DNA of 6,293 bases from Candidatus Aminicenantes bacterium UBA4820 (GTDB lineage: Bacteria; Acidobacteriota; UBA4820), in contig DHFQ01000136.1 in assembly GCA_002402325.1 (NCBI GenBank), forward strand, positions 1 through 6,293, written 5' to 3'. How positions within the stretch are numbered: the stretch's first letter is position 1; each line of letters begins with the position of its first letter. Positions 1 through 6,267 of this stretch are shown one piece after another. The translations under genes were made by a program, and so were the position numbers. The notes under the pieces were generated by a model. That model searched no databases. It worked only from the letters and a program-made list of their open reading frames with translations, and was not told the DNA's origin.

Positions 1-43
1 GCAAATCAATATCGGATTTTGGGGATCTATTCGTCTATGAAAT

Positions 44-72
44 TTGACAAATGGAAATGTTTGCTATAAAAT
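44..72 (+). promoter_or_regulatory. Sigma70-type promoter for the malic enzyme gene
   Basis: A perfect -35 hexamer TTGACA lies at 44-49. The -10 region can be read as TAAAAT at 67-72 (17-bp spacer) or as TATAAA at 65-70, which has an extended TG at 62-63 and a 15-bp spacer. Transcription would start near 78-80, leaving a leader of about 25 nt before the ATG at 105. The promoter overlaps the upstream in-frame ATG at 51, which argues against that start. No operator or riboswitch-like structure is visible in the short leader. Confidence 0.7.
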
Positions 73-94
73 TCGTTCTAATATTTCGTTTAGG

Positions 95-99
95 GGAGG
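95..99 (+). promoter_or_regulatory. Shine-Dalgarno site that fixes the malic enzyme start
   Basis: GGAGG within AGGGGAGGA sits 5 nt before the ATG at 105. The alternative ATG at 51 has no purine-rich site in front of it and lies inside the promoter, so the ATG at 105 is the start. Confidence 0.8.
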
Positions 100-104
100 A
101 TCCA

Positions 105-1823
105 ATGAAATCATTTTCTTATAAGATAGATTCATTGACCGGAGAAGAGTATTATGAAGTTTATTTACAAGGTGAGAGATTGCTCTCAAACTCATTACTA
201 AACAAAGGCTCAGCCTTTTTACAAGAAGAGAGAAGCGAACTCGGTTTATCTGGACTTCTTTCTGAGGGTGTTTCAACAATTGAAGAACAGGTTGAAAGGG
301 CTTACGACAGTTACAAGAAAAAGCCCGATGAAATGGAAAAGTACATTTTCCTTCTGGAACTTTTAAACAGAAATGAGACACTTTACTATCGTATTTTACT
401 TGATAACATTGAGGAGATGCTTCCTGTTGTCTATACCCCAACAGTTGGAAAAGCCTGCCAGCAGTTGAGCAGAATTATGAGAAGGCCAAGGGGAATTTAC
501 ATAAGTCCTCTAAATATCGGTAAAATCGATGATATTTTAAGGAATGTTCAATATCCTGACACGAGGTTGATTGTAGTTACAGATGGTGAAAGAATTTTAG
601 GTTTAGGCGATTTAGGTGTTGATGGAATGGGAATTCCAATAGGAAAGGTAAGTCTCTATGTCGCTGCATCAGGGCTCAATCCGTCGCTTTGCATCCCTAT
701 GTGCCTTGATGTTGGAACTAATAATGAGTCCCTCTTAAAAGACCCTCTTTATCTTGGTTTAAGACAGCCCCGCCTTGAAGGTGATGAATATTACTCCTTC
801 ATTGAGAGGTTTGTAATAGGTCTTAAAAGAAACTTACCCGGAGTTCTTCTTCAATGGGAAGATTTCGCAAAAAAGAAAGCATTTACACTTTTAAAAAAAT
901 ATAGAGACAGAATTCTCTCATTTGACGATGACATTCAGGGGACAGGTGCAACAGCCCTTTCATCTTTGATAACAGCAATGAAAATCAAGAATCAAAAATT
1001 CTCAGATCAGAAGTTTGTCATTGTTGGAATGGGTCAAGCGGGAAGTGGAATTGCAGACTCAATAAGAAGCGTTCTTATGGAGGAAGGACTTTCTCCAAAA
1101 CAGGCATCCCTCCTCATTTACGCCATTGATAAAGATGGGCTCATAATGGAGGGACAACAACTTGAGGACCAGCAAAAGCCCTATGCAAAACCAAGAGAGC
1201 TTGTCTCAAACTGGAATGTGAAAGATAAGAACTTCATATCACTTGAAGATGTTGTTACCAATGCAAAGCCGTCTGTCCTCATAGGTGTTACGGCAATGAG
1301 CGGTCTTTTTAATGAAAAGATACTCAAAAAGATGGGAGAAAATTGCGAAAGGCCTGTTATTATGCCCCTTTCCAATCCTACATCAAAGACGGAGTGTACC
1401 CCATCAGATGCTTTAAAAGCGACAGGCGGAAGAGCACTCATCGCAACGGGAAGTCCTTTCAAGCAAGAGGTTTTTGAGGGCAAGAGTTACAGATTTTCAC
1501 AGTGCAACAACCTCTATATTTTCCCGGGCGTTGGGCTTGGAGCACTTGTTTCTCAATCGACAAAAGTTACAGATAAGATGTTCATCTCTGCAAGTAAGGC
1601 GCTTTCAAATATGGTGAGTAATGATGAATTGAAAGAAGGATTGCTTTTACCATCAATGAAGAACATAAGAAAGGTTTCCTTTGAGGTTGCGCTCGCTGTG
1701 TGTAGAGAGGCAAGAGAATCGCAAATTGGAAGAGATCTAAGCGATTCACACCTTATTGCCCTTATTTCAAAGGCTCAATGGGAACCACATTATTATCCAT
1801 ACAGGGCAGGGAAAACTTTCTAA
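105..1823 (+). CDS. maeA: Malic enzyme, NAD-type (malate dehydrogenase, oxaloacetate-decarboxylating)
   Basis: Catalyses oxidative decarboxylation of L-malate to pyruvate, CO2 and NAD(P)H in the cytosol, linking the TCA cycle to pyruvate. The 572-residue product matches the long MaeA/eukaryotic ME2 class rather than the roughly 400-residue short bacterial class. The N-terminal malic domain has YTPTVG with the catalytic-type Tyr110, substrate-binding Arg163 in DGERILGLGDLG, and Lys181. Metal ligands are Glu252-Asp253 (QWEDF) and Asp275/Asp276 in FDDDIQGTG. The NAD-binding domain begins near residue 303 with GMGQAG (308-313), and SNPTS (423-427) and NNLYIFPGVGLGAL (468-481) follow. Gln357 seems to align with the Gln that marks NAD use in human ME2, so NAD is the likelier cofactor, but that alignment is from memory. 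The gene has its own promoter and a strong Shine-Dalgarno site. It converges on the carboxypeptidase gene, and the stops overlap by 4 bp. No defects seen. Confidence 0.96.
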   Translation: MKSFSYKIDSLTGEEYYEVYLQGERLLSNSLLNKGSAFLQEERSELGLSGLLSEGVSTIEEQVERAYDSYKKKPDEMEKYIFLLELLNRNETLYYRILLDNIEEMLPVVYTPTVGKACQQLSRIMRRPRGIYISPLNIGKIDDILRNVQYPDTRLIVVTDGERILGLGDLGVDGMGIPIGKVSLYVAASGLNPSLCIPMCLDVGTNNESLLKDPLYLGLRQPRLEGDEYYSFIERFVIGLKRNLPGVLLQWEDFAKKKAFTLLKKYRDRILSFDDDIQGTGATALSSLITAMKIKNQKFSDQKFVIVGMGQAGSGIADSIRSVLMEEGLSPKQASLLIYAIDKDGLIMEGQQLEDQQKPYAKPRELVSNWNVKDKNFISLEDVVTNAKPSVLIGVTAMSGLFNEKILKKMGENCERPVIMPLSNPTSKTECTPSDALKATGGRALIATGSPFKQEVFEGKSYRFSQCNNLYIFPGVGLGALVSQSTKVTDKMFISASKALSNMVSNDELKEGLLLPSMKNIRKVSFEVALAVCREARESQIGRDLSDSHLIALISKAQWEPHYYPYRAGKTF

Positions 1824-4579
1824 TTACATTCTCCTGACGGATTTATAATTCTTTGGCCTGTGGAGGAATTTCCGACGGTTCCTTCACCTGCCTGATTTAC
1901 GGCGGTTACGAGATACCAGAAGAAGTTTCCATCCTCAAATGTCGGAATTTCATCAAGAGCCAAAACTTCTGTTAATGTAGTCTCCGCTCTGATACAGGAA
2001 TCTGTGCCTGAATTCTGAGAAAGTAATGACACATCACTGCCCTTTCCTCTATACAAACGATAGGATTCACCATCAGGATTTTCAGCCCAGACAAGATGGT
2101 TTTGTCCACTCCATATAAGGGCTTGATTATATGTGGTTCCAGGTGCGGTTTCCCCGGGAGGATTTGATACACTGCATAGAGTCATCTCACAATTTCCCGT
2201 TTTAACAATGGTAACCTTTACATTGTCAATCATCCAATACCACGCATAACTACCTGTATAATGGAAGCGAATCTTCACATTGCTCGAATTTGAAGCAGCG
2301 GCCGTTATATCGTAACTCTGATGACTTGCAGTTGAAGAAGAACCAACGCTAGTTGTAGTCCAGTGCGATAAATCTGTCCAATTTGTTCCCCCATCTATTG
2401 AAATGTCAACATCCGCAGTGCTATTATAATATGCGTAATAATAGGTGTCAAAGGTAAGAGTTACAGAGGTCGCTTGAGAACAATCAAAGGAAGGAGTTAT
2501 CAAACTATCGTCCTGAGTCTTGCCTGATCCTTCCTCGTCGCTATCAATTATTTCAAAGGGTGAAGTTATCCCTGAGGGTGCGGTTCTCTCTCCGGGGTTT
2601 AAAGTAGTCCACCTTTGAGTCCCAGTTCCACCATTAACTATACTCCATCCCGTTGGAGGATTTCCTGAAGAAAAATTCTGGTCAATAGGTGTCGTTGCTG
2701 TTTGCCCCTGATACCCGACCTTTAAACTAAATGTCTCCTCCCAACTCCCCTGGTCGCAAGCCATCTGAATTGTAAAATTGAGATTACTCCCACAAAGTGC
2801 ATTGCTTGAAACTGAAAATTTAAAGTGGGGAGATATACTTGTGCCACTTCCCTGCCCTGCAATGTCCGGAAATGATGCATCACCATCAATTATAGTCGCA
2901 TCTGTCGAATTTGAAAATATATGGGCACTCACAGAAGTTGCTGAAACCGTTCCAGGATTTGATAGAGTAACTGAAAGGGTTATCGTTTCACCTGCATCTA
3001 TTTTTCCATCTCCTGCTACACCATTGCAGTAATCACTTATTGATGATGAAGTGTAAGTCAACTTTGTCTTGCACATCTGACAGTTTGCAATTGTTGAACT
3101 ATCCGCTGAAACAGCGAGGTTATTTACGATTGTATAAGCATAACCCGGCGCACTGCATTTAATATTGTATGTTCCTGGTTGTAATACTTTATGAAAGTCT
3201 CCGACTGTTGGGTCAGTATAGACTTTTGGAAAGATATATGGAACAGTAACATAACTTGAACTTATTGCAGTTGCTTCAACCGTTCCGTCAAGTGGTGCAC
3301 CTGTTTCACAATCTGTCATTACCCCGTGAATTCCCTGAAATGTCTTTAGCATATAATTTATTACACCCTGCCTGTGCTCAGCAGTAAATGTTGGAATATC
3401 TGAAACTGGTGGAGTTTTATCTATGGTTACTTCTACAGTTGTATCAAGGTCTCCCCATTGGCTATAAGACCAATCGTTGGTATCCCCTGTTGTTACATAC
3501 CAGTCGCCTCCTTCAGTGTACCAGAAGCCACTCATAGTGCAACCATCCTGATACGCCTTTGCAAGCCCGTTTGAAGCAGGATTAGCGCAATATGGAGAAC
3601 TTTCGCAGCCATCTGATGGACCTCCTGTTCGTGATGAGAAAAACAGAGGCTCATCACCGAACCAATCTGTTGTGTAATTCCAGACAGAGTTAAAACAGGT
3701 TGCACCTCCGTGAAAACTTATTGAAGTTGTGAATCTTTTTTTAGTGTAGTCTGAAGTTGAAGTCTCTGTCAAATCCCTGATTACCTGTGTCTCCTTTTCA
3801 GTCCACGGTGCAGTATCTGGATAACCATCACCTGAACCATCCGGCCCCCAGAAATTCCTGTTTAAATCCACACCTCTACTGTTATACCTTTGACTATTTG
3901 CGTTTCCATAAGGGTTCCCCATAGGTATGAACCACATTTCAGTCTCATCAACAAGTTTTTTTGCCTGCTGATTTTGTGGACTTGCACTATAGCCAGCAAG
4001 AATTGTATCAAGGACATCGCAGGCAACCATCAATGATCCCTTCTCATCCCCGTGAATGTTCGCATAAATTCTTATCTTTGGCTCTGGTTCATTTACATTA
4101 GGATTCTTTGTTACCTTCATCGCAATAATGTCGTAATTTCCATCCTGCGTAGCCCCAAGGTTGTATAATTTGCAAATATCGGAATGATTGTTGTTAAGGT
4201 CTAAAAGATGTTTCATCAAACTCGCCGCGGGCGGATTTGTCGTATTGAACTTTGATGCAGTGTAATAACTTGTTGCAAGGAGGTTTTTTGAAGCCTCATC
4301 AGCCTCTTTCCATAATTTTCTATCCTGCTCCATTTCATCGTAAAGAATGTTAATTGAAAAATTATTTTCTTGCAAAAGGCACATCTCGGTATCTGAAAGA
4401 AGAACTTTGTAGAGATCTCCCTTTCGTCCCATTATGTCAACATTTAATTTCTTTAGAAATTCAAGTTTTTCTTTTTCATCAACTTTAATTTCACAAAGCG
4501 TAAAATTATCATAAGTGTCTGCAAGAAAAAGTAACTGGAAAAAGCAAAAGACAATGAAACAAATTAGAATTTTTTTCAA
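1820..4579 (-). CDS. Secreted multidomain M14 zinc carboxypeptidase
   Basis: A 919-residue exported metallopeptidase expected to remove C-terminal residues from peptides outside the cytoplasm. Residues 1-20 are a signal peptide (MKK then a hydrophobic run ending FLA). Residues about 25-100 look like the small propeptide-like region often preceding bacterial M14 domains. The catalytic domain (about 110-410) has the full M14 set: zinc ligands His176 and Glu179 (HGDE) and His290 (SFHGG), Arg231, Asn240-Arg241 in GVDLNRNF, Tyr372 in NDWSY and the general base Glu383 in TTVEVT. The motif order and the following transthyretin-like domain (about 414-500) resemble the CPE/CPD group. An Ig/CARDB-like domain (about 505-622, with GDGKIDAGE), a jelly-roll 'choice-of-anchor J' type domain (about 633-790) and an FN3-like C-terminal module (about 800-919) follow. 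The mature part has 20 cysteines, consistent with disulfides. The start is TTG with AAAGGAG 6 nt upstream. Substrate specificity cannot be read. Confidence 0.93.
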   Translation of the reverse strand: MKKILICFIVFCFFQLLFLADTYDNFTLCEIKVDEKEKLEFLKKLNVDIMGRKGDLYKVLLSDTEMCLLQENNFSINILYDEMEQDRKLWKEADEASKNLLATSYYTASKFNTTNPPAASLMKHLLDLNNNHSDICKLYNLGATQDGNYDIIAMKVTKNPNVNEPEPKIRIYANIHGDEKGSLMVACDVLDTILAGYSASPQNQQAKKLVDETEMWFIPMGNPYGNANSQRYNSRGVDLNRNFWGPDGSGDGYPDTAPWTEKETQVIRDLTETSTSDYTKKRFTTSISFHGGATCFNSVWNYTTDWFGDEPLFFSSRTGGPSDGCESSPYCANPASNGLAKAYQDGCTMSGFWYTEGGDWYVTTGDTNDWSYSQWGDLDTTVEVTIDKTPPVSDIPTFTAEHRQGVINYMLKTFQGIHGVMTDCETGAPLDGTVEATAISSSYVTVPYIFPKVYTDPTVGDFHKVLQPGTYNIKCSAPGYAYTIVNNLAVSADSSTIANCQMCKTKLTYTSSSISDYCNGVAGDGKIDAGETITLSVTLSNPGTVSATSVSAHIFSNSTDATIIDGDASFPDIAGQGSGTSISPHFKFSVSSNALCGSNLNFTIQMACDQGSWEETFSLKVGYQGQTATTPIDQNFSSGNPPTGWSIVNGGTGTQRWTTLNPGERTAPSGITSPFEIIDSDEEGSGKTQDDSLITPSFDCSQATSVTLTFDTYYYAYYNSTADVDISIDGGTNWTDLSHWTTTSVGSSSTASHQSYDITAAASNSSNVKIRFHYTGSYAWYWMIDNVKVTIVKTGNCEMTLCSVSNPPGETAPGTTYNQALIWSGQNHLVWAENPDGESYRLYRGKGSDVSLLSQNSGTDSCIRAETTLTEVLALDEIPTFEDGNFFWYLVTAVNQAGEGTVGNSSTGQRIINPSGECN

Positions 4580-4585
4580 ACGATA

Positions 4586-4592
4586 CTCCTTT
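4586..4592 (-). promoter_or_regulatory. Shine-Dalgarno site supporting a TTG start for the carboxypeptidase
   Basis: On the minus strand AAAGGAG is followed by 6 nt and then TTG (4579-4577), which leads directly into the Lys-Lys and hydrophobic core of a signal peptide. No ATG in this frame offers a better start: the first internal methionine, residue 50, would remove the signal peptide. Confidence 0.75.
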
Positions 4593-4594
4593 GC

Positions 4595-4624
4595 AAAAAA
4601 TTAAAGGGAGCTTGAAAGCCCCCT
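4595..4624 (-). terminator. Intrinsic terminator after the aldehyde dehydrogenase gene
   Basis: Read on the minus strand, a stem GGGGGC/GCUCCC (arms at 4623-4618 and 4611-4606), extended by one A-T pair outside and possibly two inside, is followed by TTTAATTTTTT. One stem pair is G-U on the minus-strand RNA but would be an A/C mismatch on the plus-strand RNA, so the element points in the minus direction. It lies 6 bp past the dehydrogenase stop codon and just ahead of the carboxypeptidase Shine-Dalgarno site. Confidence 0.65.
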
Positions 4625-4627
4625 CAA
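4600..4627 (-). promoter_or_regulatory. Possible weak promoter for the carboxypeptidase, overlapping the terminator
   Basis: On the minus strand TTGAGG (4627-4622) and TTTAAT (4605-4600) are separated by 16 bp, matching 4 of 6 and 5 of 6 of the sigma70 consensus. Transcription would begin only about 6-8 nt downstream, giving a leader barely longer than the Shine-Dalgarno site. In an AT-rich genome this may be chance; read-through from the dehydrogenase gene or a promoter inside its 3' end are alternatives. Confidence 0.2.
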
Positions 4628-4630
4628 ATA

Positions 4631-6145
4631 TCATTTAACTTTTACGAGAGCATCGGTATCTATCTGTGCCCTCTGGAGTCTTCCAGAGAAATCAACATAA
4701 ATTGACTTCCATTCGGAGAAAAGTTCAAGGGCTGTCTTTCCTGCCTCCCTGTGTCCATTTCCTGTCTGCTTCACACCACCAAAGGGAAGATGTATTTCCG
4801 CTCCGATTGTCGGTGCATTCACATAAAAAATGCCCGTATGAACATCTCTCATAGCTGAAAATGCTCTATTGACATCCTGAGTGTAAATTGAGCCAGATAA
4901 GCCGTAGAGGCAATCATTTTGAGTCTCAATTGCCTCTTCAAAACTATTTACAGGTATTACCGATAAAATAGGTCCAAAGATTTCTTCCTTAAAAATCCTC
5001 ATCTTTCTGTTAACATCAGCAAAAATTGTTGGCTCCATAAAAAAGCCATACTTATATTTTTCACCTGTAAGTCTTTTGCCACCGCAGACGAGTTTGGCTC
5101 CTTCTTTTCTACCAATTTCAACATATTCAAGGTCTTTCAAAAGTTGGCTTTCATCTATTGCTGGACCCATTTCATTCTTTTCATCAAGTCCGTTTCCAAC
5201 TTTTATAGTTTTTGCTTTTTCAATGAGCATCTTCAAAAATTTGTTATAAACTTTTCTATGAACTATGCACCTTGATGTTGCAGTGCATCTCTGTCCTGTT
5301 GTTCCGAAAGCACCCCATACAACTCCTTCAAGGGCAAGGTCAAGATTCGCATCATCCATAACGATTACCGCATTTTTGCCTCCCATTTCAAGACCAATTT
5401 TCTTAAAACTTTCAGCAGCGGCAATATTGATATTCCTTCCAACATCCGTTGAACCAGTAAATGAAATCATATTAACATCTTTATGTTTTACGAGAGGATC
5501 GCCAACTTTACTTCCTGAGCCTGTAACATAGTTGATTACACCCTTTGGAATTCCAACCTCTTCACATCCCTTTACAAGATTTAAGACCGTAAGGGGCGTA
5601 AAACTTGCGGGCTTAATTACAATCGTGTTTCCGCAAACAAGTGCAGGCATAACCTTCCAGCAAGGAATTGCCATTGGGAAGTTCCACGGCGTAATCATTC
5701 CACACACCCCAAGTGGTTCTCTTACCGTCATTGCGAATTTATCGGGAAGTTCTGAAGGGGTTGTCTCTCCATACATTCTTCTTCCCTCTCCGGAACAGAA
5801 CAGAGCCATATCAATTCCTTCCTGAACATCACCCCTTGTTTCATTTAAGACTTTTCCCATCTCTCTCGTTGCATCTTTTGCAAGTTTTTCTTTGTTCTTT
5901 TTCATCCATAACCCAAGATTCATAACAAGTTCAGCCCTTTTTGGAGCAGGAACAAGTCGCCATTTCTTAAAAGCCTCCTTTGCTGCGGCAACGGCATCAT
6001 TTACATCTCTTTCATCGCTGTCTTGAAATAGTCCTACTATTTCTCTTGTGTCCGCTGGATTGATGTTTTTAAAGGTTTTTCCACTTTTTGCTGAAACCCA
6101 TTTTCCGTTAATAAAGTTTTTGTAGACGGGAACATTTTTAGCCAT
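4631..6145 (-). CDS. NAD(P)-dependent aldehyde dehydrogenase (ALDH superfamily)
   Basis: A 504-residue cytosolic enzyme that oxidises an aldehyde to the carboxylic acid with NAD(P)+; length is normal for the family. The oxyanion Asn155 is in TPWNFP, cofactor-binding Lys178 in IKPAS, and the Rossmann loop is FTGST (229-233). The general base is Glu253 (GLEMGGKN), the nucleophile is Cys287 (GQRCTATSR), Glu388 is in EEIFGP, and PFGGVK is at 454-459. At the position after KPA, where NAD-specific enzymes usually have Glu, there is Ser181, which would permit NADP+. The ending (TGNGHREAG, then EWKSIYVDFSGRLQRAQID) resembles a widespread bacterial clade often annotated only as aldehyde dehydrogenase or alpha-ketoglutarate semialdehyde dehydrogenase-like; the substrate is not readable. 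The ATG has AGGAGG 5 nt upstream. The gene has its own candidate promoter and is flanked by terminators, so it is probably monocistronic. No defects seen. Confidence 0.96.
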   Translation of the reverse strand: MAKNVPVYKNFINGKWVSAKSGKTFKNINPADTREIVGLFQDSDERDVNDAVAAAKEAFKKWRLVPAPKRAELVMNLGLWMKKNKEKLAKDATREMGKVLNETRGDVQEGIDMALFCSGEGRRMYGETTPSELPDKFAMTVREPLGVCGMITPWNFPMAIPCWKVMPALVCGNTIVIKPASFTPLTVLNLVKGCEEVGIPKGVINYVTGSGSKVGDPLVKHKDVNMISFTGSTDVGRNINIAAAESFKKIGLEMGGKNAVIVMDDANLDLALEGVVWGAFGTTGQRCTATSRCIVHRKVYNKFLKMLIEKAKTIKVGNGLDEKNEMGPAIDESQLLKDLEYVEIGRKEGAKLVCGGKRLTGEKYKYGFFMEPTIFADVNRKMRIFKEEIFGPILSVIPVNSFEEAIETQNDCLYGLSGSIYTQDVNRAFSAMRDVHTGIFYVNAPTIGAEIHLPFGGVKQTGNGHREAGKTALELFSEWKSIYVDFSGRLQRAQIDTDALVKVK

Positions 6146-6189
6146 TTTTTCCTCCTAAATTATCTTTTTCCCCTTGACGGGTATTTTTT

Positions 6190-6198
6190 ATTTTAGCA
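6190..6198 (-). promoter_or_regulatory. Candidate extended -10 promoter element for the aldehyde dehydrogenase
   Basis: On the minus strand TGCTAAAAT forms an extended -10 (TG, one base, TAAAAT). No good -35 is present 16-18 bp upstream, where the sequence is only T-rich. Transcription would start near 6183, giving a leader of about 38 nt. It lies downstream of the terminator at 6218-6247, where a promoter for this gene is needed. Confidence 0.4.
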
Positions 6199-6217
6199 CA
6201 AGTTAAAACAATAATAA

Positions 6218-6247
6218 AAAAAAGGGCTGGCAAGCCAGCCCTTTTTT
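6218..6247 (-). terminator. Strong symmetrical intrinsic terminator, likely for the gene at the right edge
   Basis: A perfect inverted repeat: GGGCTGG (6224-6230) and CCAGCCC (6235-6241) around a 4-nt loop CAAG, extended by six A-T pairs on the outside. On the minus strand the stem is followed by eight Ts (6223-6216), the classic form. It sits about 20 bp after the stop codon of the truncated minus-strand gene and insulates the aldehyde dehydrogenase from it. The T-run on the other side means it could also stop plus-strand transcription. Confidence 0.85.
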
Positions 6248-6267
6248 AGAAGATTATTTTATTTCTT

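Noticed and set aside
1..69. Open frames at the left edge that could be the C-terminus of an upstream plus-strand gene (stops at 38-40, 45-47 and 67-69)
   Set aside because: All three frames are open only for 12-22 codons, none has a recognisable motif, and the region may simply be intergenic.
51..104. Upstream in-frame ATG at 51 extending the malic enzyme by 18 residues
   Set aside because: It overlaps the promoter, lacks a Shine-Dalgarno site, and the extra residues are not family-like; the ATG at 105 has GGAGG 5 nt upstream.
64..441. Minus-strand open frame of 125 codons opposite the malic enzyme
   Set aside because: Lies wholly antisense to conserved malic enzyme sequence, has no Shine-Dalgarno site and no family-like motif.
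1181..1483. Minus-strand open frame of 100 codons opposite the malic enzyme NAD domain
   Set aside because: Shadow of a conserved coding region; no independent signal of coding.
1972..3032. Possible small ORFs or tandem repeats within the C-terminal domain region of the carboxypeptidase gene
   Set aside because: The minus-strand frame of the peptidase is continuous with recognisable domains; the other frames are shadows, and I saw no tandem DNA repeat in it by eye.
5265..5925. Several plus-strand open frames opposite the aldehyde dehydrogenase
   Set aside because: They mirror the conserved dehydrogenase domain, overlap one another in different frames, and lack ribosome binding sites.
6174..6200. 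TTGACG on the plus strand near 6174 as a -35 element
   Set aside because: No -10-like hexamer lies 16-18 bp downstream, and there is no plus-strand gene for it to serve before the terminator.
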